NCBI GenBank assembly: GCA_023665275.1
Contig: JAMPEF010000001.1
Span: forward strand, 166,924 to 230,923
Source: Alistipes senegalensis
GTDB lineage: Bacteria > Bacillota > Clostridia > Oscillospirales > Ruminococcaceae
Reading direction: 5' to 3'
Length of the DNA: 64,000 bases
The stretch's first letter is position 1, and every line of letters starts with the position of its first letter. Shown piece after piece: positions 16,453-24,362 of the stretch. A program made the position numbers and the translations under genes. The notes beneath the pieces are model-generated. The model had not been told where the DNA came from, did no database searches, and saw nothing but the letters and a program-made list of their open reading frames with translations.

Positions 16453-17829
16453 ATGGATTGTCCTGTATGCAGAACATATAATAATTCAGGTATGAAGTAC
16501 TGCATAAATTGTGGCAGAAATCTTGAAGACCTTCCGGAATTTAGTTACGGACAGGTGGACAAGGGATTTTATCACACGGAAGAAGAATATTCATCTGAAA
16601 AAAGCGGTTTTGAAATATCAGAAAATACTTTTACAATAAATGACAAACCATCGCAATATATTTCAGAAAATTTATTTACATCGGAAGAACTCAACAGCAA
16701 TGATGATTTTTATTTCAGCGGAGTGACAGAAAACAATACTCCGGTTGAGGAATTTGATTTTGGCGGAGCGACCGAAAATAATACTCCGGTTGAGGAATTT
16801 GATTTTGGCGGAGCGACCGAAAATAATACTCCGGTTGAGGAATTGGATTTCAGCGAAACGACAGAAGAAATTACCATAACAAACGAACTCACACAGGAAA
16901 GCGAAGAGGGTGTTTTGAAATCACAGCCATATGCGGAATATGTTAATAATTCCGTGCCGTTGCAGGCTGAGCCGTATAACGATATATACGGAACTTCTCC
17001 GCAGATAATAGGTTATGACGCAAACGGTATGCCGGTGTATAGTCAGCCCGTACCATATCCGACATCACAGGTAATAGGTTACGATATGAACGGTCAGCCG
17101 GTATATAGTCAGCCACAGATAATAGGTTATGATGCAAACGGTATGCCGGTATATAGTCAGCCAGTATCATATCCGCAGTCGCAGAACATGAATTTTGCAC
17201 AACCGTCAGTATATCAGCAGGAAAAACAACCGTCTGTTGACGAAGAGGCGGAAAAATTCCGTAATTTTCTGGACGACGGTAAAAATGAAATACCAGTACA
17301 GAACGAAGAAAAGGATTTTTTCGGAAAGACTTCCGAAATGGGTGACGTTGCATTACCTGACCTTGATATAGGTGGACTTAAAAAGCGTGAAAAGAAGAAA
17401 AAAGTCTATATGACAGATGTTGAAATACAGGACGCTGAAAATCTTTTACCAAATGATATGGGCAAATTTAATCAGAAATATATGCGTCAGGCATCTTCCA
17501 GCAGTTCGGCAGATTTAGGCGAAAAGAAAACCCATAGCCGACGTGTTACAATGGGTGAGACAAAAAATGTTGACTCACAACAGCTTAATCCTAAATTTCA
17601 GTATAAAAGCCGTATAAGAATGGGTGACGCCAATAAATCACAGACAGACGATTTCAATACACGTACATTAAAGAAACGTAAAGTTTCTATGGCAGAGGCT
17701 GACCATGCAGTTGAGGCAATGCCGAAAAAGAAACAATACGTTGACGAAATCGACCTTATAGAACTTCCGGAGTATATGCAGGCACGCAAGAAAAATAAGA
17801 AAAAAAATCCGGGTATGTCGGAATTATAA
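16453..17829 (+). CDS. Zinc-ribbon protein with internal repeats, unknown function
   Basis: A 458-residue soluble protein. Residues 3-20 form a zinc ribbon (CPVCRTYNNSGMKYCINC, two CxxC pairs). An acidic region follows, with EEFDFGGATENNTPV repeated almost perfectly at DNA level (16745-16834) plus diverged copies. A segment with three copies of IIGYDANGMPVYSQP-type repeats (about residues 180-240) comes next. The C-terminal half is basic and has recurring KK/RxRMGDA and KVSMAEAD-like elements (VTMGETK, IRMGDAN, KVSMAEA). There is no membrane segment or signal peptide. It resembles the low-complexity zinc-ribbon proteins common in Ruminococcaceae, which lack a known role. It has its own promoter. 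Confidence 0.8.
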   Translation: MDCPVCRTYNNSGMKYCINCGRNLEDLPEFSYGQVDKGFYHTEEEYSSEKSGFEISENTFTINDKPSQYISENLFTSEELNSNDDFYFSGVTENNTPVEEFDFGGATENNTPVEEFDFGGATENNTPVEELDFSETTEEITITNELTQESEEGVLKSQPYAEYVNNSVPLQAEPYNDIYGTSPQIIGYDANGMPVYSQPVPYPTSQVIGYDMNGQPVYSQPQIIGYDANGMPVYSQPVSYPQSQNMNFAQPSVYQQEKQPSVDEEAEKFRNFLDDGKNEIPVQNEEKDFFGKTSEMGDVALPDLDIGGLKKREKKKKVYMTDVEIQDAENLLPNDMGKFNQKYMRQASSSSSADLGEKKTHSRRVTMGETKNVDSQQLNPKFQYKSRIRMGDANKSQTDDFNTRTLKKRKVSMAEADHAVEAMPKKKQYVDEIDLIELPEYMQARKKNKKKNPGMSEL

Positions 17830-17836
17830 AAATTTT

Positions 17837-18214
17837 TTATAAAATCCTTGAAATAGACGGAATTTCGCCGTCTTTCAGCATAACAAGCATATGCTGTAGT
17901 TCCATAAGTTTGGCGTAACTTTCGTCACTGTCGTTTTCAATAAAGTAGGGAATACCAGAACATATACAGTCAATTTCTGTCAGCTGGTTGTTTTTCAATA
18001 AAATGGTGGATTTTGCACGGAAGACATTCCATTCACTGTCAAGATTTTCTGCACAGCGTACAGCCTCTGAAGTTTTTCCGTCGTCAAGGAGTTGGAGAAT
18101 ATTTGTTGTTTCATCAAGCATATGAACGCATTTTTTGTTTATCCATACAGCAGAAAAAATACTCAATCCAATCATTATGCACAATATGCCTATGCTTATT
18201 TTTATACGTGTCAT
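17837..18214 (-). CDS. DUF4363 family membrane-anchored protein
   Basis: A 125-residue protein with one N-terminal membrane helix (residues 7-25) and a helical extracytoplasmic domain. The length, the helical pattern (LDETTNILQLLDDGKTSEAVRCAENLDSEWN) and above all its position directly after a DUF421 gene match DUF4363, a known partner of YetF-like proteins in sporulating Firmicutes. Its start overlaps the end of the DUF421 gene by four bases, so the two are translationally coupled. Function is not established. Confidence 0.75.
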   Translation of the reverse strand: MTRIKISIGILCIMIGLSIFSAVWINKKCVHMLDETTNILQLLDDGKTSEAVRCAENLDSEWNVFRAKSTILLKNNQLTEIDCICSGIPYFIENDSDESYAKLMELQHMLVMLKDGEIPSISRIL

Positions 18215-18918
18215 TTATTTTCCCCCTTTTTTTCAGCGATATGCGGAGAATTTCCGTTTTTGTCGACAATAAAGAAATGTCCCTGTGTATCGGCGGTCAT
18301 TATGAAGACATCATCAAGTTTAAGGTTTAAGGAATCAAGAATTTTTTCAATACTTCCCTGAATGCCCATAACTTTAACTGATTGTGGAATAATTTTCCCG
18401 TCTGAAACTACTACTTGAGGTGGGTCATAGTTTTTAACTTTCAGTCCGAGGTCGCTTCTTTCTGGAGTGTCAGCGGACTGTTTTTTCATTACGGAAATAT
18501 TTCCGGTAGTTTCAACTATAGCAAACTGGACGTCTTCAATATCAAAGACTTCTTTTTCACGCAAAGACATCATTAAATCGTCGACTGAAAACCGTAATTC
18601 CCGTAAAGTTTCAGGGTCTGTCTTTCCGTTGCGAATAATTATTTTAGGACTTCCGGAAATTATTTTTCTGAATTTCGGGAAAATAAGATTTACCCATGAT
18701 ATTATAACTTCAAAGCATACAAGAGCAAGTATCGGAGTTACACCCGGCAAAAGAGGTATATCAGTATCTTCAAGCGGAAGTGTGGCAATATTTGATATAA
18801 GGATAGTTATAACCAGTTCGGATGGCTGTAGTTCACCAAGCTGACGTTTACCCATAAGCCTTACTGAAAATATAACCAGAATGTACAATATAAGCGACCG
18901 GATAAGAACAATACTCAT
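18211..18918 (-). CDS. DUF421 (YetF-like) membrane protein
   Basis: A 235-residue protein with three N-terminal membrane spans (residues about 1-80), the family motif RLMGKRQLGELQPSELVITILISN, then a soluble YetF-type domain with PKIIIRNGK, LRFSVDDLMMSLREK and VQFAIVETTGNISV. Bacillus members (YetF, YkjA, YrbG) are integral membrane proteins linked to spore or germination physiology. GGAG lies about 15 bases before the ATG, rather far, but no other in-frame start is available. It forms a two-gene unit with DUF4363. Confidence 0.9.
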   Translation of the reverse strand: MSIVLIRSLILYILVIFSVRLMGKRQLGELQPSELVITILISNIATLPLEDTDIPLLPGVTPILALVCFEVIISWVNLIFPKFRKIISGSPKIIIRNGKTDPETLRELRFSVDDLMMSLREKEVFDIEDVQFAIVETTGNISVMKKQSADTPERSDLGLKVKNYDPPQVVVSDGKIIPQSVKVMGIQGSIEKILDSLNLKLDDVFIMTADTQGHFFIVDKNGNSPHIAEKKGENK

Positions 18919-18989
18919 TTAAGAAATAAACATCTCCTTTTTTCTGATTTTTACTTATTATTTCCGATAATTCATTGAGTATGCAAAAC

Positions 18990-19021
18990 AAAAAAGCCCT
19001 GTATGAAACTACAGAGCTTTT
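18990..19021 (-). terminator. Terminator downstream of the cytidylate-kinase-like gene
   Basis: The stem AAAAGCTCTGTA/TACAGGGCTTTT read on the minus strand has one mismatch or wobble and is followed by TTTTTTGTTTT. Confidence 0.8.
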
Positions 19022-19045
19022 CTGAAAAAAAGAGAGATATTTTCA

Positions 19046-19097
19046 GTGAGTATCTGAAAAAATGTCACTTCAAGGGAACAGCTTTTCAGATACTCAC
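19046..19097. repeat. Perfect 15-bp inverted repeat with 22-base loop
   Basis: GTGAGTATCTGAAAA at 19046-19060 and its exact reverse complement at 19083-19097 enclose a loop containing GTCACTTCAAGGGAAC. It lies between the stop of the cytidylate-kinase-like gene and that gene's terminator. It has no T-run of its own, so it is not a simple terminator; it could be an mRNA 3'-end stabiliser, a processed small RNA or a dispersed palindromic repeat. Confidence 0.75.
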
Positions 19098-19116
19098 AGT
19101 CCCTTAATAGACATAA

Positions 19117-19740
19117 TTATTTTTCAAATCTTTTATTATATTCCTTGTAAGCCTTTACAATAATTTCCGCACAGAGTTCGTCGCCTAATTCTGCACTGTT
19201 AAGGCATAATGAATACTGGTCTTTATCCTGCCATAGTCTTCCGGTATTTACATTATAGAAAGTTTCACGGCGCTTGTCAGCCTTTTTCATAATGCTTTCT
19301 GCCTTACTTTCAGGTATATTGTATTCTTTTATAGCACGTTGTATGCGGTTTTCAACCGGTGCATATATATAGACATTGAAACAACCTCTTTCCTCAAGGA
19401 CATAACTTCCGCACCTGCCGACGAGTACAAAACTATTTTCACTGTCAGCAAGTTCATTTATTATTCTGCTTTCCATAAGAAATACCTTATCTGAAAGCGG
19501 TAAATTTTCCTCCATTGAGCGTGCGGGATTAGCTGACATAAGCAGAGAATACAGGAAACTTGTCGGGACGCTTTCCTCCGCTGTTTCGAGATGTTCCGGA
19601 GCTATACCACATTTTTTTGCGGTCATTTCAAGAATCTGCCTGTTATAATAATTTATACCGAGTTTTTCAGCGGTAAGTTTTCCAATGATACTACCACCAC
19701 TTCCGTACTGACGCTCTATAGTTATTATTTTTTTCTGCAT
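19117..19740 (-). CDS. Cytidylate kinase-like family protein
   Basis: A 207-residue P-loop protein. The N-terminus IITIERQYGSGGSIIGKLTAEKLG is the atypical phosphate-binding loop of the cytidylate kinase-like family found in many Firmicutes, and FVLVGRCGSYVL is the second conserved strand. The LID-like basic region ESIMKKADKRRETFYN and HWDKDQYSLCLNS-like DQYSLCLNSAELG close the domain. It is distinct from the canonical CMP kinase, and its physiological substrate is not established. GGGGAGG precedes the ATG, and the gene is monocistronic with its own promoter and terminator. Confidence 0.85.
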   Translation of the reverse strand: MQKKIITIERQYGSGGSIIGKLTAEKLGINYYNRQILEMTAKKCGIAPEHLETAEESVPTSFLYSLLMSANPARSMEENLPLSDKVFLMESRIINELADSENSFVLVGRCGSYVLEERGCFNVYIYAPVENRIQRAIKEYNIPESKAESIMKKADKRRETFYNVNTGRLWQDKDQYSLCLNSAELGDELCAEIIVKAYKEYNKRFEK

Positions 19741-19777
19741 TGGAATATACCTCCCCGATATTTTTTACTACAACTAT

Positions 19778-19805
19778 ATTATACCATATTATAAACAAAT
19801 TTCAA
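19778..19805 (-). promoter_or_regulatory. Promoter of the cytidylate-kinase-like gene
   Basis: On the minus strand, TTGAAA, a 16-bp spacer and TATAAT. Confidence 0.7.
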
Positions 19806-19889
19806 GTAAAAACGGATTTTTTTTTGTAGGAAAACTTAAATTCTATGTTTTGAACAATATTAATACAACAGTTTTGTACAGAATGACTA

Positions 19890-21134
19890 TTAACCATTAT
19901 TTCCTATAATTTCAAGTATAATTTTTTCAACGGTCTGTTCATTTACCTGTGAGGCGGTCAGGCGGAAAATACCTGTTTCAGCGGTTTCATTTTTTTCAGG
20001 GATATGCTCCATAACTTCCGTGACCCAGCCACCGACGGAATTATATTCAGTCTGTATTAAATTTTCGTCAAGATTAAGTTGTTCCAGCATATCATTAATG
20101 TTCATATCGCCGGCAATTTCAAATTTATCCGGAGCAATTTTGACTATCCGTGTAACTATTTCGTCGTCTTCGTCATAAATTTCGCCAACAAGTTCTTCAA
20201 TAATATCCTCAAGTGTAACAATACCTTTAGTACCACCATACTGGTCAATAACCACCGCAAGATGTACTTTTGAACGTTGCATATCACGCATAGCCTCGCT
20301 TATAAGTTTGCAGTCGGCAATATGCGGGACTTCCTGAATGATATTATTAATATCGTTTCCGCCTTCAACAAGCATTTTGAAAAATGCCTTATTTGTAATA
20401 ATTCCCACAATATCGTCAAGACTTTTTTCATAGACCGGCATACGTGAATACATTTCAGTTGTGAAGATTTCTTTTATTTCGTCTATAGTGGAATTTATCT
20501 CAATTCCGGTAACCTTTACACGTGGAATAAGAATTTCATCAACTGTTATTTCGTCAAATTCCAATGCACTTTTAACAAGTTCGCTTTCCTGTTCTTCAAT
20601 AACGCCTTGTTCTTCTATTTCGTCAATCATGTATTTGAGTTCGTCTTCCGTGACGCTTGGTGCTTCTTCACCGGACGAAAGCAGTGATGATATTTTATTA
20701 AGGACAAATACAGCCGGTTTAAGAACCGTTACAAGTACCGAAAGTGGCTTTGCAAAAAGCAAAGCTAATTTTTCAGCATTTCTTTTGGCGTAAGATTTCG
20801 GGAGTACCTCACAGAATACAAGTACAAGTACCGTTATAACTGCTGTTGAAATACCTGCTCCGCTTTTTCCTAAAATGCTTACAAATAAAAGTGTACTCAC
20901 CGACGACGTGGCAATATTTACTATATTGTTTCCGATAAGCACGGCTGTAAGTACTTCATCAAATTTGTTGGCAAGTTTTAAAGCTGTAGTAGCTCTTTTG
21001 TCACCTTGTGCTTCATAGTTTTTAAGTCTAAGTTTATTTACGCTTGAATATGCTGTCTCTGTGCCTGAAAAGAGTGCTGAAAAAATCATCATGATTACTA
21101 CCAGTACAATTTTCCATAAATCTGAATTATCCAT
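19890..21134 (-). CDS. CNNM/CorC-HlyC family membrane protein (DUF21-CBS)
   Basis: A 414-residue protein in the usual order for this family: an N-terminal DUF21 domain with four membrane segments (about residues 5-150, including SALFSGTETAYSSVNKLRLKN), a tandem CBS pair (about 195-325, with ILIPRVKVTGIE and VHLAVVIDQYGGTKGIVTLEDIIEELVG motifs), and a C-terminal CorC/HlyC transporter-associated domain. Members are implicated in Mg2+/Co2+ homeostasis; the older hemolysin label is misleading. The ATG follows AAAGGAT and the gene is single, with its own promoter. Confidence 0.93.
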   Translation of the reverse strand: MDNSDLWKIVLVVIMMIFSALFSGTETAYSSVNKLRLKNYEAQGDKRATTALKLANKFDEVLTAVLIGNNIVNIATSSVSTLLFVSILGKSGAGISTAVITVLVLVFCEVLPKSYAKRNAEKLALLFAKPLSVLVTVLKPAVFVLNKISSLLSSGEEAPSVTEDELKYMIDEIEEQGVIEEQESELVKSALEFDEITVDEILIPRVKVTGIEINSTIDEIKEIFTTEMYSRMPVYEKSLDDIVGIITNKAFFKMLVEGGNDINNIIQEVPHIADCKLISEAMRDMQRSKVHLAVVIDQYGGTKGIVTLEDIIEELVGEIYDEDDEIVTRIVKIAPDKFEIAGDMNINDMLEQLNLDENLIQTEYNSVGGWVTEVMEHIPEKNETAETGIFRLTASQVNEQTVEKIILEIIGNNG

Positions 21135-21170
21135 TATAAATCCTTTCGTGATTGATTTGTTACAGACTAT

Positions 21171-21199
21171 ATTTTAACATATTATTCCGGATAATGCAA
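21171..21199 (-). promoter_or_regulatory. Promoter of the CNNM/CorC-type gene
   Basis: On the minus strand, TTGCAT, a 17-bp spacer and TAAAAT. Confidence 0.6.
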
Positions 21200-21238
21200 G
21201 AGTGATTTTGATATTGTATTATTCGCATAAATCAGAAT

Positions 21239-21583
21239 TTATACAGGTACATCATTTCCATTCCATCTTGTTTCTTTTGCTTTTTCACTTTGAGTTGCCC
21301 AAAATATTATATTTGAAACAAACTTTGGAGTGATTATTTCTGGAACATTAAAAGGTAATAAATATCTATTCCAAATTCCATTTGTCTTTTTATTTTGAAA
21401 CATATTTCCTTTGCTGATAATATATGGAGTTTTAGTTTTCAGAGGGCAAGAAATAATCAACGCTTTATCAAATGAGACAATATTCAATACATAGTATGGT
21501 GTATCGTAATCTAACTCAATATACCATATATAATTTTTATCAGATACGGTTATTTTCCGTCTGCCTTTTTTGGCTACTCCCAT
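21239..21583 (-). CDS. Hypothetical protein, 114 aa
   Basis: A 114-residue protein beginning MGVAKKGRRKITVSDKNYIWYI, with a basic head and then a beta-strand-rich body. I do not recognise a named family, though short KKGRRKI-starting proteins of this kind occur in Firmicutes. The frame is open 23 codons upstream, but CAGGAGT lies at correct spacing before the ATG at 21583. There is no signal peptide or membrane helix. It lies downstream of the GNAT gene on the same strand and may be co-transcribed with it. Confidence 0.65.
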   Translation of the reverse strand: MGVAKKGRRKITVSDKNYIWYIELDYDTPYYVLNIVSFDKALIISCPLKTKTPYIISKGNMFQNKKTNGIWNRYLLPFNVPEIITPKFVSNIIFWATQSEKAKETRWNGNDVPV

Positions 21584-21679
21584 GTTTCTCAACTCCTGTA
21601 AATTACAATTTATCTTACTTAAAATTATATCATAACTGAAATAATATGTCAAATAAAAAATCCCTCCTTAAATCAGAAT

Positions 21680-22147
21680 TTATCTGAACTTTTCCAAACA
21701 ATAAAGCTGTTCGTCGTTCAATTCTGCAATACCATTTTTATAATCATATCCCATTTTTCTATAAAAATCTACGGCTGTTATTGAAGAGGGAATTTCAACC
21801 CTCCTTGCTCTCAAAAAATATTCATCTTCTTCCAAAGTTTCAATTATTTTTCGTCCGATTCCTTTACCTTGATATTCAGGAAGTACAAATATTGTGAATA
21901 AGCTGCTTTCATCTTCCTTACCCCAGTATGGACCTATTGCACCACAACCAATGATTTTATTATCATCACACACAACATACAGATTAGTCCAAGTTGAGCG
22001 TTCAATCAACTTTTCAGCTGTTAAAAAGCTAATATCATTTTCAATATACTCAGGTGAATAATCCTTGTTATTTGTTGTTAGCAAGGTTTTAGCAATTACA
22101 TCTGCAAGTTCAACCGAATCATCATTGTTGAATCGTCTAATAATCAT
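21680..22147 (-). CDS. GNAT family N-acetyltransferase
   Basis: A 155-residue single-domain acetyltransferase. The acetyl-CoA binding motif A is clear (FTIFVLPEYQGKGIGRKIIETLE, with the QGKGIG loop), preceded by VVCDDNKIIGCGAIGPYW and followed by AVDFYRKMGYDYKNG (motif B). The ATG at 22147 is chosen because GGAGG lies seven bases before it; the ATG two codons earlier touches the ribosome site. The substrate is unknown; small-molecule or protein N-acetylation are both possible. Confidence 0.9.
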   Translation of the reverse strand: MIIRRFNNDDSVELADVIAKTLLTTNNKDYSPEYIENDISFLTAEKLIERSTWTNLYVVCDDNKIIGCGAIGPYWGKEDESSLFTIFVLPEYQGKGIGRKIIETLEEDEYFLRARRVEIPSSITAVDFYRKMGYDYKNGIAELNDEQLYCLEKFR

Positions 22148-22211
22148 TTTCATACCTCCATAAATTCCGATTTACTGAAAATTATATCATTGTAATTTAG
22201 CACGCCAAATC

Positions 22212-22237
22212 AAAAAAAGCCCTCCCGAAAGAGAGCT
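22212..22237 (-). terminator. Terminator of pckG
   Basis: On the minus strand, AGCTCTC/GAGGGCT with a G-U pair, followed by TTTTTTT. The wobble shows it is meant for the minus-strand transcript. Confidence 0.85.
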
Positions 22238-22262
22238 TTTTATTTGTATAAACAGGTAAAAA

Positions 22263-24065
22263 TTACTTGTTAAGTCTTGCTTCAATCTTATCAAGTTCAG
22301 CATAGAGAGCTTCCGGAACGTTACCGCCCTTAGCCTTTATGTCGTCATTGTAGTATCTGCGCATTTCAGCGATTTCCTTAGTCCAGAGTTCCTTGTCAAC
22401 ATCAAGAAGTTTATCCATAACTTCAGGTGTTACCTCGTCTTCGATACCCTCAACGTTGATATCGCCCTTCTTAGGAAGATAACCGATAGCAGTTTCTTCA
22501 GCGTCAACAGTGCCTTCACATCTCTTGATAATCCAGTCGAGAACACGCATATTGTCGCCAAATCCAGGCCATATGAAGTTTCCGTTTTCGTCCTGCTTGA
22601 ACCAGTTAACATTGAAAATCTTAGGTGCTTTATCACCGAGCTTTTCGCCCATTTCGAGCCAGTGTGCCCAGTAGTCGCCGACATTGTAGCCGATAAATGG
22701 CTTCATAGCCATCGGGTCATGACGGAGAACGCCTACAGCACCAGTAGCAGCAGCAGTTGTTTCAGAAGAAACAGCTGAACCCATATAAGTACCGTGTGTC
22801 CAGTCGAATGACTGATAAACAAGTGGAGTTGTAGAAGCTCTTCTACCACCAAAGATAATAGCAGAAATCGGAACACCAGCAGGATTATTGAACTCAGAAG
22901 AAATGCACGGGCAGTTAGTAGCCGGAGCAGTAAAACGTGAGTTCGGGTGAGCAAGAGTGTTACCTTCTGCTGTAAACTCAACGCCGTTTACCTTAGCGCC
23001 TTTCCATTCTGTAGCGTTTACAGGCGGGTTCTTGTCGAGTTTTTCCCACCATACTGTCATATCATCGTTGTTAAGAGCAACGTTTGTAAAGATAGTATCT
23101 TTCATTGTGCAGTGGAGAGCATTAGGATTAGACTTTTCATTAGTTCCGGGAGCAACACCAAAGAAACCATTTTCCGGATTGATAGCGTAAAGTCTTCCGT
23201 CCTCACCGGGCTTCATCCATGCGATATCGTCGCCGACTGTAAATACTTCGTAACCGTCTTTCTTGTAGCCCTCCGGAGGAATAAGCATAGCAAGGTTAGT
23301 CTTACCGCAAGCAGACGGGAATGCAGCTGTAATATACTTGATTTCGCCATCAGGTTTCTTGACGCCGAGAATAAGCATATGTTCAGCCATCCAGCCTTCA
23401 TTCTTGCCCTGGAAAGATGCTATACGGAGAGCAAAGCACTTCTTACCAAGAAGAACGTTTCCGCCGTAAGCGGAGTTAATAGACCAGATTGTATTGTCTT
23501 CAGGGAACTGTACAATATATCTTTCATCTGGGTTAACATCAGCCTTTGAATGAAGACCACGTACAAAGTCATTTGAAACGTCGCCGAGATTCTTGAAAGC
23601 GTCTGCACCCATTCTTGTCATGATGTTCATGTTGAGAACAACATAAATAGAGTCAGTAACTTCAACGCCTACCTTTGCAAGCGGTGAGCCGATAGGACCC
23701 ATTGAATATGGGATAACATACATAGTTCTGCCCTTCATAACTCCGTCATAGAGCTTAGAGAGCTTAGCATACATTTCCTGTGGGTCGCACCAGTTGTTAG
23801 TAGGACCTGCATCTTCCTTTTTTCTTGTACAGATGAAAGTTCTGTCTTCAACACGGGCAACATCGTTAGGATTAGTTCTGTGATAGAGACAGCCAGGGAG
23901 CTTTTCCTGATTGAGTTCAATCATTTCGCCTGTTTCGATAGCTTCCTTTCTGAGTGCGTCGAGCTGTTCCTTAGAGCCGTCAATCCATACAACATTTTCG
24001 GGCTTACAAAGAGCAACCATCTCATCAACCCACTTGATAACATTCTGATTGTTTGTCAGTGACAT
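22263..24065 (-). CDS. pckG: Phosphoenolpyruvate carboxykinase (GTP)
   Basis: Interconverts oxaloacetate and PEP with GTP/GDP in the cytosol. The 600-residue length and motifs are those of the GTP class: RTMYVIPYSMGPIGSPLAK, FPSACGKTNLAML (kinase-1a P-loop), VGDDIAWMK (metal-binding acidic residues), FFGVAPGTN and PAGVPISAIIFGGRR. AGGAGG precedes the ATG. In ruminal succinate producers this enzyme commonly runs as a CO2-fixing step from PEP to oxaloacetate; that direction is inference here. It is monocistronic with a consensus promoter and a terminator. Confidence 0.97.
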   Translation of the reverse strand: MSLTNNQNVIKWVDEMVALCKPENVVWIDGSKEQLDALRKEAIETGEMIELNQEKLPGCLYHRTNPNDVARVEDRTFICTRKKEDAGPTNNWCDPQEMYAKLSKLYDGVMKGRTMYVIPYSMGPIGSPLAKVGVEVTDSIYVVLNMNIMTRMGADAFKNLGDVSNDFVRGLHSKADVNPDERYIVQFPEDNTIWSINSAYGGNVLLGKKCFALRIASFQGKNEGWMAEHMLILGVKKPDGEIKYITAAFPSACGKTNLAMLIPPEGYKKDGYEVFTVGDDIAWMKPGEDGRLYAINPENGFFGVAPGTNEKSNPNALHCTMKDTIFTNVALNNDDMTVWWEKLDKNPPVNATEWKGAKVNGVEFTAEGNTLAHPNSRFTAPATNCPCISSEFNNPAGVPISAIIFGGRRASTTPLVYQSFDWTHGTYMGSAVSSETTAAATGAVGVLRHDPMAMKPFIGYNVGDYWAHWLEMGEKLGDKAPKIFNVNWFKQDENGNFIWPGFGDNMRVLDWIIKRCEGTVDAEETAIGYLPKKGDINVEGIEDEVTPEVMDKLLDVDKELWTKEIAEMRRYYNDDIKAKGGNVPEALYAELDKIEARLNK

Positions 24066-24168
24066 CGCAGTTTTACCTCCTGAAAATTAATTTTTTTAAT
24101 TACAGACAGACATTTCCGCCGTCCGTATGTAAGAAACGACTGAAAAAATCAATCGTCCCTCTAATATC

Positions 24169-24197
24169 ATTATACACAATATCTGTCAATCTGTCAA
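24169..24197 (-). promoter_or_regulatory. Promoter of pckG
   Basis: On the minus strand, TTGACA, a 17-bp spacer and TATAAT. A second TTGACA lies within the spacer. The leader of about 100 bases contains an imperfect inverted repeat ACGATTGA/TCAGTCGT. Confidence 0.85.
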
Positions 24198-24279
24198 TAC
24201 CCCTGTGATATTTTTTTAACATAGTGATATATATTCAGATTCCCAGTTTTTATTTCATTAAACTTTTTTATGAATACTC

Positions 24280-24308
24280 TTGACTTTTATAAAAAGATGT
24301 GTTATAAT
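24280..24308 (+). promoter_or_regulatory. Promoter of the first LRR gene
   Basis: TTGACT, 17-bp spacer, TATAAT, about 55 bases before the ATG. Confidence 0.8.
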
Positions 24309-24362
24309 AATATAAACAGATTATCACAAGATAATCTTGAATAAAAGAAGAGGTGATTATTT

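Noticed and set aside
19890..21134. CNNM/CorC-type protein as a hemolysin
   Set aside because: The DUF21-CBS-CorC layout indicates an ion-homeostasis membrane protein; the hemolysin name is historical.
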